This document shows positions 50,450 through 62,700 of a stretch of DNA of 64,000 nucleotides, one piece after another. The notes below the pieces were generated by a model, which saw only the letters and a program-made list of their open reading frames with translations, was not told the origin of the DNA and searched no databases. Position 1 is the first letter of the stretch, and every line of letters starts with the position of its first letter. The stretch spans positions 1 through 64,000 of the forward strand of contig JALENK010000003.1 in assembly GCA_022767515.1 (NCBI GenBank), written 5' to 3'. Made by a program: the position numbers and the translations under genes. The stretch comes from Clostridium sp. GTDB lineage: Bacteria; Bacillota; Clostridia; Clostridiales; Clostridiaceae.

Positions 50450-51679
50450 ATGGATATTTTTTTAGCTAGACAGGCAATATATGATTCAAGTTATAAATCT
50501 GTAGCTTATGAATTACTGTATAGAAATTCAAAGGAAAATAAATTTGAAGCAGGAGTTGATGAAGATAAAGCAACTATGAAGCTTATATCTAATTGTGTGG
50601 CTATTGGCTTAAGTGAGTTGACTAATGGAAAAACTGCTTTTATTAATTTTACTAATGGATTGATTCTAAAAGAATTTCCAACTATCTTGCCTAAAGATAA
50701 GGTTGTTATAGAAATATTAGAAACAGTAGAGCCAACTGAAGAGATTCTTACAGCATTAAGAAAATTAAAGGAAAGTGGATATGTTTTAGCTTTAGATGAT
50801 GTTGTAGGTGAATCAAGATATTGGGAATTTGGAAAATTAATAGATATATATAAGATAGATTTTAGAGCAACAACTAAAAGACAAAGATTTGAGTTAGTTC
50901 GGGGCATTAGAATATTAAATCCTGATGCACAGCTTTTAGCTGAGAAAATTGAATCTAAAGAGGAATATGATGAAACACAAAGGGATGGTTATTCATATTT
51001 TCAGGGGTTTTATTTTAGTAAACCACTTATGATGGCAGGAAAGGATGTTCCGGTTAGAAATAATACATGTTTTAATATTATGAGTCAGCTTATGAATAAT
51101 GATTTTGATATCAATGAAATTGAAGCTATTATTAAGTCAGATGTAGCAATAAGTTACAAATTAATGAGATTGTTAAATTCGGCATCATTTTCATTTGTTC
51201 AGAGAATTTCATCTATTAAACAAGCAATTATGTTGATTGGAAAAAAGGAATTAAATAAATGGCTTACAGTTATAACAATGAGTGAAATGCAAAGTAGTAA
51301 TGAACAAGAAGTAACAACATCAACTATTATTCGTGCAAGATTTTGCGAGCTCTTAGCAGATAAGGTAGCACCTAAGAAGAAATCGCAGTGCTTTATGGTT
51401 GGATTATTTTCAAATTTAGATATTTATATGCAAAAGGATATGAATCTCATTGTAGATGAATTACCTATAGATGATGAGCTTAAAGATGCTCTTTTAGGAG
51501 AAAAAAATGAGATAAGCTTAATATTACAATTAGTAGAGGCTTATGAAGCTGTTGATGAACAGAAGATTTCAGATATTGCTAAACAATTGAATATAAGTGA
51601 AGGAATTCTTGTAAATTTGTATTTAGAGTCAATTAATTGGGAAAAGAAATTGATGGATGAAAGTAAGTGTATAGAGTAA
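50450..51679 (+). CDS. EAL-HDOD protein (YuxH-like), EAL probably catalytically degenerate
   Basis: FLARQAIYDSSYKSVAYELLYRN; ALDDVVGESRYWEFGKLIDIYKIDF; HDOD region LMRLLNSASFSFVQRISSIKQAIMLIGKKELNKW. Confidence 0.9.
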   Translation: MDIFLARQAIYDSSYKSVAYELLYRNSKENKFEAGVDEDKATMKLISNCVAIGLSELTNGKTAFINFTNGLILKEFPTILPKDKVVIEILETVEPTEEILTALRKLKESGYVLALDDVVGESRYWEFGKLIDIYKIDFRATTKRQRFELVRGIRILNPDAQLLAEKIESKEEYDETQRDGYSYFQGFYFSKPLMMAGKDVPVRNNTCFNIMSQLMNNDFDINEIEAIIKSDVAISYKLMRLLNSASFSFVQRISSIKQAIMLIGKKELNKWLTVITMSEMQSSNEQEVTTSTIIRARFCELLADKVAPKKKSQCFMVGLFSNLDIYMQKDMNLIVDELPIDDELKDALLGEKNEISLILQLVEAYEAVDEQKISDIAKQLNISEGILVNLYLESINWEKKLMDESKCIE

Positions 51680-51681
51680 TG

Positions 51682-51713
51682 GATGCATTTAAATTAATGC
51701 ATCTTTTTTTATT
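51682..51713 (+). terminator. Terminator after EAL-HDOD gene
   Basis: GATGCATT-taaatt-AATGCATC then TTTTTTT. Confidence 0.88.
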
Positions 51714-51772
51714 GACAATAAAATTATTTGAGATAAAATAATATAATTAAGATAAAAATAAGGAGGTAAAAA

Positions 51773-53995
51773 ATGTTAAAGATTTTTAGGTATCTAAAAA
51801 AATCATGGCTTGGAATTATAGTAGTATTAGCATTTCTATTTGTTCAGGCAATGTGTGATTTATCTTTACCAGATTATACATCTGATATAGTTAATGTTGG
51901 TATTCAGCAAGGTGGGATTAAGGATTCTGTACCAGAAGCAATCAGAAAAACTGAGTTTGAAAGAATTCAATTATTTTTAAATCAGGAGGAGATTAATAAA
52001 TTTTTAAAAAATTATGATTTAGTAAATAAGTCATCAGCAAGTGAAAGTCAAAAGACAGATTTTCCTAAAGTAGAGGAAGAAGAAGTTTATTTATTAAAGA
52101 ATGATATTAGCGATGATGATAGAGAAGAATTAAATAGTATACTTGGAAAACCAATGCTTATTGTTTCTACTTTTGAAGGTGATGGCGATGAAGTTAAACA
52201 GATGAAAGAGAATATGAAGCTACCTGAAAATGTAGATGTATTTTCTGTATTTAGTGCAATGCCAAAGGAGCAGTTTTCTCAAATAAAAGATAAGATGTTA
52301 GAGCAGTTTAAAGAAATGCCTGACAGTATTGTTACTCAAGCAAGTACAACGTACATTAAGCAAGAATACACTAATCTTGGTGTAGATACAGATTCTAGAC
52401 AAAAAACTTATATATTAATTTCTGGAGCAAAAATGATAGGGATTTCATTCTTAAGTATTTTAGCTGCTATAGTTGTTGGGTTTGTAGCCTCAAAGATTGC
52501 TGCTAGAGTATCTCAAGAGCTAAGAAGCAAGGTATTTACAAAAGTAATGAGCTTTTCAAATGAAGAAATGGATAAATTCTCTACAGCTTCATTAATTACT
52601 CGTAATACAAATGATATTCAACAGGTTCAAATGGTAGTAGTACTTATGTTAAAGATGGTATTATATGCACCAATAATAGGAATAGGTGCGATAATAAAGG
52701 TTATTAATACAGATGTATCAATGACTTGGATAATTGCCCTAGCAGTAGTTATAATTTTTGTAATTGTTGGTACATTATTTATGTTTACAATGCCTAAGTT
52801 TAAAATGTTACAAACCTTTATTGATAAATTAAACTTAGTTACACGTGAAATATTAACTGGTATTCCTGTTATTCGTGCTTTTAGTACTCAAAAACATGAA
52901 GAAGAGAGATTTGATAAAGCAAATACTGTATTAACAAAGGTAACATTATTCATTAATAGAGTTATGTCTGGTATGATGCCACTTATGATGTTTGTAATGA
53001 ATGGAGTTTCTCTTTTAATTGTATGGGTAGGAGCAAAAGCTATTGATGATGGAATTATGCAAGTTGGAGATATGATGGCATTTATGCAATATGCTATGCA
53101 GATTATTATGGCATTTTTAATGCTTACAATGATGTCAATAATGATTCCAAGAGCGGCGGTTTCATCAAATCGTATCGATGAGGTTTTAAATACAAAGTTA
53201 AGGATTAAAGATCCTGAAAACCCAGTTGAGTTTAATAAAGATAATAACTCTGTAATTGAATTTAAAAATGTTTCATTTAAATATCCAGATGCTGATGAAA
53301 ATGTACTTGAAGATATAACATTTACTGCAAAGTCTGGTCAAACTACAGCATTTATTGGTGGAACAGGAAGTGGTAAGACTACTTTAATTAATCTAATACC
53401 TCGTTTCTTTGATGTAACAGAAGGACAAATATTAATTAATGGAATTGATATAAGAAAGGTAACTCAACATGCCTTAAGAGAAAAAATAGGATATGTACCA
53501 CAGAAGGGTATACTATTCTCAGGTACAATTGAATCCAATATTAAGTATGGTAATGAAGAGGCAAGTATAGAGGAAGTTAAGAAAGCTGCTGAAATAGCAC
53601 AGTCAACTGAATTTATAGATGTTAAGCCTAAAACATATCAAGAGGAAATATCACAAGGTGGAACTAATGTATCTGGAGGACAAAAGCAAAGATTATCAAT
53701 TGCAAGAGCAATCGCAAAAAAACCAAGCATCTACATTTTTGATGATAGTTTTTCTGCTCTTGACTTTAAGACTGATGCAAAACTTAGAAAGGCTCTTCAT
53801 GAAGAAACAGGAGAGAGTACAGTTTTAATAGTTGCACAAAGAATAAGTACTATATTACATGCAGACCAAATAATAGTTCTTGATGAAGGAAAGATAGTCG
53901 GAAAAGGAACACATAAAGAGCTTATGGATAATTGTGAAGTATATAAACAAATAGCTCTATCACAACTATCAAAGGAGGAGCTTGCAAATGAGTAA
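51773..53995 (+). CDS. ABC exporter, fused permease/ATPase, subunit 1
   Basis: Six-TM permease; Walker A GGTGSGKTTLI; signature VSGGQKQR; extra ~120 aa insertion after TM1. Confidence 0.94.
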   Translation: MLKIFRYLKKSWLGIIVVLAFLFVQAMCDLSLPDYTSDIVNVGIQQGGIKDSVPEAIRKTEFERIQLFLNQEEINKFLKNYDLVNKSSASESQKTDFPKVEEEEVYLLKNDISDDDREELNSILGKPMLIVSTFEGDGDEVKQMKENMKLPENVDVFSVFSAMPKEQFSQIKDKMLEQFKEMPDSIVTQASTTYIKQEYTNLGVDTDSRQKTYILISGAKMIGISFLSILAAIVVGFVASKIAARVSQELRSKVFTKVMSFSNEEMDKFSTASLITRNTNDIQQVQMVVVLMLKMVLYAPIIGIGAIIKVINTDVSMTWIIALAVVIIFVIVGTLFMFTMPKFKMLQTFIDKLNLVTREILTGIPVIRAFSTQKHEEERFDKANTVLTKVTLFINRVMSGMMPLMMFVMNGVSLLIVWVGAKAIDDGIMQVGDMMAFMQYAMQIIMAFLMLTMMSIMIPRAAVSSNRIDEVLNTKLRIKDPENPVEFNKDNNSVIEFKNVSFKYPDADENVLEDITFTAKSGQTTAFIGGTGSGKTTLINLIPRFFDVTEGQILINGIDIRKVTQHALREKIGYVPQKGILFSGTIESNIKYGNEEASIEEVKKAAEIAQSTEFIDVKPKTYQEEISQGGTNVSGGQKQRLSIARAIAKKPSIYIFDDSFSALDFKTDAKLRKALHEETGESTVLIVAQRISTILHADQIIVLDEGKIVGKGTHKELMDNCEVYKQIALSQLSKEELANE

Positions 53996-55826
53996 AAACA
54001 TGAAAAAAGGTGGACCAGGTGGAATGATGCAACCTGGTGAAAAAGCTAAAGATTTTAAGGGAACAGTAATAAAACTTCTTAATGAAATGGGAAGATTTAA
54101 ATATGCATTAATAGGAGTTGTTATTTTTGCTATTGCAAGTGCTATATTTTCAGTAGTTGGACCTAAGATATTAGGTAATGCCACAACTGAAATATTTACA
54201 GGTCTTGTTAATAAAATATCTGGTTCTGGTGAAGGAATAAACTTTAATAAAATATTAGAAATAATCATTTTCTTATTATGCTTATATTTATTGAGTTCAG
54301 TGTTTGCATTTATTCAAGGAATTTTAATGAGTAATATATCTCAGAAAATGTGTTATAACCTTAGAAAGAAACTTTGTTCAAAAGTAAATAGAATGCCTAT
54401 GAAGTATTTTGATACAAAGACACATGGTGAGGTATTATCAAGATTTACTAATGATATTGATACTCTAGGACAAAGTTTAAATCAAAGTGTTACTCAGCTT
54501 ATTACATCAGTTACTACAATAATTGGAACTCTTGTAATGATGCTTTCAATAAGTTGGAAGATGACAGTAGTAGCAATATTGATATTACCAATATCAATGG
54601 GACTTATAGGATTTATTGTTAAAAGGTCGCAAAAATTTTTTAAAGTTCAGCAGGAATATATAGGTCATATTAATGGTAATGTTGAAGAAATGTTTGCTGG
54701 ACATAATGTAGTAAAGGTCTTTAACAGAGAAAAGAAAGCTGTGGAAGAGTTTGATAAGCTTAATGATACACTTTATGAATCAGCTTGGAAGTCGCAATTT
54801 TATTCAGGACTTATGCAGCCAATAATGATGTTTGTTGGAAATTTAGGTTATGTTGCCATAGCTATTCTTGGTGGATACTTTGCAATAAATGGTGCTATAC
54901 AGGTTGGTGACATTCAATCATTTATACAATATGTTAGAACATTTACTCAGCCAATAGCACAAATAGCTCAGGTTACAAATATGCTTCAATCAACAACCGC
55001 TGCTGCTGAAAGAGTGTTCCAATTCTTAGAAGAAGAGGAAGAAGACCAAACAGTAAAAAATCCAGTTCATATTGATGGATTAAAAGGAAGCGTAGAATTT
55101 AATGATGTTCACTTTGGATACAATGAGGATAAGATAATAATTAATGATTTTACAGCTAAGATTAAACCAGGACAGAAGGTTGCAATAGTAGGACCAACTG
55201 GTGCTGGTAAGACTACAATGATTAAATTATTAATGAGATTTTATGATGTTAATAGTGGAGCAGTATTAATAGATGGTCATGATGTCAGAAACTTTAATAG
55301 AACAGAACTTAGAGAAATGTTTGGAATGGTACTTCAGGATACATGGTTATTTAGTGGAAGCATAAAAGAGAACATTAGATATGGTAAGCTTGATGCTACT
55401 GATGAGCAAGTTTTTGAAGCTGCTAAGGCAGCACATATACATCACTTTATAAAAACTCTTCCTGGTGGGTATGATATGATATTAAATGAAGATGCCACTA
55501 ATGTATCTCAAGGACAAAAGCAGTTGTTAACAATAGCAAGAGCGATACTTGCAGATCCTAAAATATTAATATTAGATGAAGCAACAAGTTCAGTTGATAC
55601 ACGTACAGAAGTATTAATTCAAAAAGCTATGGATAATCTTATGAAAGGAAGAACTAGCTTTGTAATAGCACACAGATTATCAACAATTCGTGATGCCGAT
55701 TTGATTTTAGTAATGAAAGATGGAGATATTGTTGAGCAAGGTAACCATGAAGAATTATTAAAGTTAAATGGATTTTATGCTAGTCTATATAACTCTCAAT
55801 TTGATAATGCTGATGAAGTTGTATAA
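53982..55826 (+). CDS. ABC exporter, fused permease/ATPase, subunit 2
   Basis: Walker A GPTGAGKTTMI; signature VSQGQKQ; Walker B ILILDEATSS. Confidence 0.95.
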   Translation: MQMSKNMKKGGPGGMMQPGEKAKDFKGTVIKLLNEMGRFKYALIGVVIFAIASAIFSVVGPKILGNATTEIFTGLVNKISGSGEGINFNKILEIIIFLLCLYLLSSVFAFIQGILMSNISQKMCYNLRKKLCSKVNRMPMKYFDTKTHGEVLSRFTNDIDTLGQSLNQSVTQLITSVTTIIGTLVMMLSISWKMTVVAILILPISMGLIGFIVKRSQKFFKVQQEYIGHINGNVEEMFAGHNVVKVFNREKKAVEEFDKLNDTLYESAWKSQFYSGLMQPIMMFVGNLGYVAIAILGGYFAINGAIQVGDIQSFIQYVRTFTQPIAQIAQVTNMLQSTTAAAERVFQFLEEEEEDQTVKNPVHIDGLKGSVEFNDVHFGYNEDKIIINDFTAKIKPGQKVAIVGPTGAGKTTMIKLLMRFYDVNSGAVLIDGHDVRNFNRTELREMFGMVLQDTWLFSGSIKENIRYGKLDATDEQVFEAAKAAHIHHFIKTLPGGYDMILNEDATNVSQGQKQLLTIARAILADPKILILDEATSSVDTRTEVLIQKAMDNLMKGRTSFVIAHRLSTIRDADLILVMKDGDIVEQGNHEELLKLNGFYASLYNSQFDNADEVV

Positions 55827-56092
55827 TGAATTATGTATATATTATAAGATGCAACGATAACTCTCTATATACTGGATGGACTAATAATTTAGAAAAAAGA
55901 TTTGAAGATCATTCTAAGGGAAAGGGTGCAAAATATACTAGAGGGAGAGGTCCACTTAAGCTAGTGTACTTTGAAAAATTTGATACAAAGGAAGAAGCCA
56001 TGAAGAGAGAGTATGCGATTAAAAAGTTAACGAAGGTACAGAAAGAAGAATTAATAGGTGGATTTAACGAAAAATTAGATTATAATATTTAG
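55826..56092 (+). CDS. GIY-YIG nuclease superfamily protein (YhbQ-like)
   Basis: YVYIIRCNDNSLYTGWTNNLEKRFEDHSKGKGAKYTRGRGPLKLVY. Confidence 0.95.
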   Translation: MNYVYIIRCNDNSLYTGWTNNLEKRFEDHSKGKGAKYTRGRGPLKLVYFEKFDTKEEAMKREYAIKKLTKVQKEELIGGFNEKLDYNI

Positions 56093-56100
56093 TATAATAA

Positions 56101-56146
56101 AGACAAAGATGTTTAAAATATATTTAGGCATTTTTGTCTATTTTAT
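56101..56146 (+). terminator. Probable terminator after GIY-YIG gene
   Basis: AGACAAAGATG...CATTTTTGTCT hairpin followed by ATTTTATT. Confidence 0.55.
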
Positions 56147-56238
56147 TAAACTAATAATTATTATATGGACAATTGATAATATTATGATAAAATGAGTAAT
56201 GAGGCATATATAGAGTAAATAATAAACAAAAATTTTTA

Positions 56239-56400
56239 AGCGCTAGAACTATGATTAGTAGTTGACGAGGGCTAGGAATTATCGAATTTTCGGCGGATGT
56301 CCTAGCGGCATATGATACTGTCGTTAAAGATTGGCAAATCTATAAAGTGATTTATAGGACAAATTCAATTGAGTATCAAATTAATTATAATGCCTTAAAT
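56239..56400 (+). ncRNA. glmS ribozyme (GlcN6P-responsive self-cleaving leader)
   Basis: AAGCGCTAGAACT cleavage region (predicted cut 5' of G at 56240), AGTTGACGAGG, TTATCGAATTTTCGGCGGATGTCCTAGCGGC, CTGTCGTTAAAGAT; directly upstream of glmS. Confidence 0.96.
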
Positions 56401-56422
56401 AATAATTATTAAGGAGAAAATT

Positions 56423-58249
56423 ATGTGTGGAATAGTTGGATATTTTGGAAATAAACCTGCTAAGGATTTTTTATTAGATGGGTTATCAAAGCTTGAGTAT
56501 AGAGGATATGACTCAGCAGGAATTGCTATAGTTGAAGATGGTAGTGTTACAGTGGTTAAGCATAAAGGAAGATTAGCTAATTTAGAGGGTATGCTTAAAA
56601 ATAAAGCTGTAGAAGGAACTATTGGTATAGGACATACAAGATGGGCTACTCATGGTGAACCATCAGATATAAATTCACATCCTCATAAGAGTTCAAAGAG
56701 TGATATTACAGTTGTGCATAATGGAATAATTGAAAATTATTTAGAGTTAAGAGATTGGCTTAAGGGTGAGGGATATCATTTTTCATCAGAAACTGATACT
56801 GAGGTTATACCTAATTTAATAGATTATTATTATGAAGGTGATTTATTTAAAGCTGTTGTTAAAGCTACAGAAAGATTAACAGGAAGTTATGCAATTGGAG
56901 TGGTCTGTGGAACTGAACCAGATAAACTTGTTGCAGTAAGAAAGGATAGTCCATTAATAGTTGGATTAGGTAAGGATGAAACATTTATAGCATCAGATAT
57001 TCCAGCGGTTATTAGTTATACAAGAGAAGTATATTTATTAGAAGATAAGGAATATGTATTAATAGATAATGATGGAGTTAAGTTATTAAATGCTGATGGT
57101 AGTGAGATAAAGAAAGAAGTATATAATGTAACTTGGAGTCAGGATGCTGCTGAAAAGGGCGGATATGATTCATTTATGTTAAAAGAAATTAATGAACAAC
57201 CAAGAGCGATTAAAGAAACAATGGCTTCAAAGATAGCTATGAATCAACAAGTGGAATTTAAAGATTTCAAGTTAACAAAAGAAGAACTTGAGGCAATAGA
57301 TAGGGTATATATAGTAGCTTGTGGTACAGCTTATCATGCAGGTTTAATGGGAAAATATATAATAGAAAAGCATGCTAAAATTCAAGTTGAGGTTGATATA
57401 GCATCAGAATTCAGATATAGGGACCCTCTTGTAACTGACAAGTCTTTAATAATTACTGTAAGTCAGTCAGGAGAAACAGCAGATACATTAGCAGTTCTTA
57501 GAGATTGCAAGAAGAAGGGTGCTAGAACACTTGCCATTACAAATGTTGTAGGAAGTACTATTTCAAGAGAAGCTGATTATGTTATTTATACAGCAGCAGG
57601 ACCTGAAATTGCAGTTGCATCAACAAAGGCATATACTACTCAGTTAATAATAATGTATGCACTTGGTCTATACTTTGGAGAATTGAAAGGAACTATAGAT
57701 GATAACATTGCAGGAATGATAAAAGAAGGTTTACTTGAAATTCCTGAAAAGATAGAGGAATTATTAACTAAGCAAGAGCAGATTCAAAAGGTAGCTAGTA
57801 TATTATCAAAGGAATCTGATCTTTTCTTCCTTGGAAGAGGGGCAGATTACTTTTTGGTGTTAGAGGGTTCATTAAAGCTTAAGGAAATATCATATATTCA
57901 TTCAGAAGCTTATGCTGGAGGAGAGTTAAAGCATGGTCCTATAGCATTAATTGAAAATGGAACTAAGGTAGTTGTATTATTAACTCAAGAAGCTTTAAGA
58001 GAAAAAATGGTTAGTAATGTAGTAGAAGTAAAAGCAAGAGGAGCTTATGTTATAGGTGTTGCTTATGAAGGGGATAAGTTAGACTCTAGTGTGTTTGATG
58101 AAGTGATAAGTATTCCAAGAACATCTAACAGAGTAGCACCAGTACTTGCAGCTGTAGTACTTCAATTACTTGCATATTATACAGCTAAGGAAAAGGGTTA
58201 TGATATAGATAAGCCAAGAAACTTAGCGAAGTCTGTAACAGTAGAATAG
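56423..58249 (+). CDS. glmS: Glutamine-fructose-6-phosphate aminotransferase (isomerizing)
   Basis: MCGIVGYFGNKPAKDFLLDGLSKLEYRGYDSAGIA; SIS domains; C-term DKPRNLAKSVTVE. Confidence 0.98.
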   Translation: MCGIVGYFGNKPAKDFLLDGLSKLEYRGYDSAGIAIVEDGSVTVVKHKGRLANLEGMLKNKAVEGTIGIGHTRWATHGEPSDINSHPHKSSKSDITVVHNGIIENYLELRDWLKGEGYHFSSETDTEVIPNLIDYYYEGDLFKAVVKATERLTGSYAIGVVCGTEPDKLVAVRKDSPLIVGLGKDETFIASDIPAVISYTREVYLLEDKEYVLIDNDGVKLLNADGSEIKKEVYNVTWSQDAAEKGGYDSFMLKEINEQPRAIKETMASKIAMNQQVEFKDFKLTKEELEAIDRVYIVACGTAYHAGLMGKYIIEKHAKIQVEVDIASEFRYRDPLVTDKSLIITVSQSGETADTLAVLRDCKKKGARTLAITNVVGSTISREADYVIYTAAGPEIAVASTKAYTTQLIIMYALGLYFGELKGTIDDNIAGMIKEGLLEIPEKIEELLTKQEQIQKVASILSKESDLFFLGRGADYFLVLEGSLKLKEISYIHSEAYAGGELKHGPIALIENGTKVVVLLTQEALREKMVSNVVEVKARGAYVIGVAYEGDKLDSSVFDEVISIPRTSNRVAPVLAAVVLQLLAYYTAKEKGYDIDKPRNLAKSVTVE

Positions 58250-58431
58250 AAGCTTTAATTAATGAATGGATACTTATGCTAGGGATAAGTATGTTATAAT
58301 AAAAAAAATAAGCTAATAAAAAGGGATAACATTACTTGAAAAATTCCTATAAATGTTGTATATTAATAAAAGAGCATAAAGTTGCTCTTCGGTTAAATTG
58401 ACAATGTTTTATTAAATATCATATATAATAA

Positions 58432-59490
<1,059 letters not shown>

Positions 59491-59510
59491 TATATCTTTA
59501 GTATAAATAT

Positions 59511-59560
59511 ACCTCTAAAGGTTAGATTATTAATCTAGCTTTTAGAGGTTATTTTTATAG
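59511..59560 (+). terminator. Terminator after ilvC
   Basis: ACCTCTAAAGGTTAGATT-att-AATCTAGCTTTTAGAGGT followed by TATTTTTAT. Confidence 0.8.
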
Positions 59561-59666
59561 GGATAAAACAAAAACATATGCATTTAAATATGATACAGAT
59601 ACTGATACTATGGTAAAGGCTCCTTATCTTTATGACAGTATTACAGTAAAAAGGAATACAATCTAA
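59547..59666 (+). pseudogene. Possible 3' remnant of an unidentified coding sequence
   Basis: Plus-strand reading GYFYRDKTKTYAFKYDTDTDTMVKAPYLYDSITVKRNTI* with no usable start before the ilvC terminator. Confidence 0.35.
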
Positions 59667-59791
59667 ATACTTTCTATATTCTATTTATTTGTAAATTTAT
59701 AATTAATTATAGTTAATAATTATTGACATCTGTTAAAGTTAAATAGATAATTTAATAAGAAATTAATAAAATTTGGGAATGAGGGAATAAT

Positions 59792-62700
59792 ATGAAGAAA
59801 GTAGAAAAGAAGATATTATCATTAGTACTTCTTAGTTTGTTTGTATTAACAAATTTTTCAAGTGGATTAATTGTAAATGCAACACAAAAAGATGAGCAAA
59901 TAGAAAGTAATAATCAAACAACCACATCAAGTATAAATGAATTTAAAGACAATCCTTTAAGTGATGAAGAACTAAGTAAAATTAAAAATAAGAAGTTATC
60001 AAGAGAAGCTGATTATGTAGAACAATTTGCGGGTAATACAGCCCTTAATTATTCAACTACAAGCCCTATTGTTGTTCTTATTAAATTTAAGGGACAATCT
60101 GATGAAGAAGCGTACTCAAAAGAAGAAATTAATGAAATAAAAGAAAGTTTCTGTGGAGAGAAATATTCATTAAAAGATTATTTAGAGACTGTTTCATATG
60201 GACAATGTAGTGTTAATCCACAATTTATTTTTGATAAAGATAAAAAAGTATTAATTTATGAAGCACCATATCCTAAAGAATATTATTCTCCTTATGATGA
60301 AGTTATGAATCCAATTGGATACACTAATTTTTATGACAGAACAAAATTATTAATGGATGCATTTGCTTTTATCAAAGATAAGTTACCAGATAATGTGGAT
60401 TATGATATTGATAAAGATGGTTATTATGATTGTGTTGATTTTTTAGTACCAGCACAGACAGAGTGGAATACATTTTTATGGCCACATAAAAGTAGTGTAC
60501 ATGATTCAGAAGGAGTTACCGAAAAAAATGGATGTAAATTAAATACTTATAATTTAATTACTAAGGAAAGAATTTTAGATTCAAAATATAAAGTTGTTAC
60601 TCATGAATATTTGCACACATTAGGCTATCCGGATTTTTATGTTTATAATAAAGCAAGTTTTGAAAATCCTATGGATGAATGGTCAATAATGGCTACATCT
60701 AACGGTTTTCAGTCAGTATATGAAAGAATTGCTTATAGTGGGTGGATATCAGAAAATGATGTAAAGACTATATCAGAAGAGGGAATATATAAGATTGACA
60801 ATGCTGCAATGAGTCCTAAAAATCATGATATTGCATATAGAATAAATATACCAAATACAAATCAATATTTTATGATTGAATATAGAGACAAATCTGCTAA
60901 TATTTATACAAATGAAAATATTAAAAGTGGAATTGTTTCGTATAGAATAGATGATAGTAGACGAGGTAATAGTGAAGGGGATCCTGAAGTATATACTCTT
61001 AGGAATGAGCATTTAAATACAGTAATAAATAACTCAGGGGAAGAAGTAAAACTTATATTATCTTCAGGAGAAGAAACTGGATATAAAATTCAATATGTAA
61101 AGGAAGAAAATGGACAAGCATATTTTAAACTTATAAAATATACACCAAATCAAGAGAAAATTAATATTACAGGTATTGATGTTGATAATCAATATGGACA
61201 GTATATATATACAGTTAATGTAGATAATCCTAATGGAAAAGATTTAAGATATACATATTTAAGTTTAGATAAAAATAATAATGAAACTGCATTATTATCT
61301 AACAGTGAAAGTAATGTTTATCAAAAATATGGATATTCGAACATAAAAGTTGTTGTAAGTGATGGAAATGGTGCTATTGGAATTGCTTTTTCAAATAATA
61401 CAGATATAATAAATAAAATTTCGATTGATAAGGGAACTACTATAAAATTTCAAGATACAGCTAAAATATCAATTGATTTATTAGACAGTACTTATAAAGA
61501 TAAATACAATTATTCTTTTATAGCATATTTGGGTGATATAAAAGAAGTTATTAATAATGTTACATCCTATGATGATGTTATTAGTTGTGAGTGGAAACCT
61601 CAACAAACAGGGGAATATACAATTAGGGCTATTGCTATGGATTCTGACGGAGAAACAATTGATGAGGAAACTATTAGAGTAAATGTTACAGATTCTATGT
61701 TAATAAATATGAGCCAAAATAGTCCTGTTGAATTAGGAGATAAGATAACATTAACGGCTAAGGGAAGTAATTTAGATGAAAATTATAAATATAAGTTTTC
61801 TGTTTTGTTTGATGGAAAAGAGGAAATATTAAGTGACTTTGCAGATAAAAACAGTATAGTGTGGGAACCGAGTGAAGGCGGTAAATATCAAATAAAAATC
61901 CAAATGCGTGATACCAATAATAATATAACTGAAAGAATAGTTGATTATGATGTTGAATTTGGTGAAATAATAAATGGTTTAGAAATAAATGGGTCTTTAA
62001 AATCAGGAGAAGAAATAGAAGCTATTATTGAAAGTAACTATAAGAATGAAGAGTTTACATATTCAGCAAAGGCTATTTATTATGGTAATGACGGCGAAGA
62101 GGATTTAGGATATATTTTACAGGACTCTCGGGATGATAAGTTTAAATTTAAATTCAATGAAATGGGTTCATATGAATTTATAATTTATTTGAAATATAAA
62201 GGGGAAATAATTCAAACATATTATAAAGATATATATATTGAGGGTAATATTAAACCTAAGATAATTACAAGTGTAGATAGTCCTCAAAAAGTTGATACTC
62301 CTATAATAATTAATACATCTGCTGAGGGTAAAGGCAAATATGAATATAAATGTTTAATATATAGTAATGGAAATCTAGAATTAACTAGTGATTATATGGA
62401 AAACTTAAATGTAAAGTGGATACCTAAACATTCAGGAGATTATATAATAGAAATTAAAGCTAAAGATGAGAGAGGAAAGATAGAGTCAGTTAGTAAAAGC
62501 TATACCATAACAAATAATATAAAAATTACAGATGTAAAGGCTAGTTCTAGTGAATATTATGGTCCAAATACTAAAATTGATATAACTTTTGATTCTGAAG
62601 GTGGAGATGGAGATAATAAGTATTATGTTTATGTAGAAAATTATTATACTACTAATATATTATTATTTGATAGTACTGAGAAAAAATGTCAATATCAAAT

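Noticed and set aside
53619-53828. Plus-strand alternate-frame ORF in the ABC ATPase domain
   Set aside because: Overlaps conserved signature and Walker B sequence in the true frame.
58369-58388. AGAGCA/TGCTCT hairpin before ilvC as an attenuator
   Set aside because: Short stem with no U-tract; a separate promoter-like TTGACA follows it, so there is no good evidence for attenuation.
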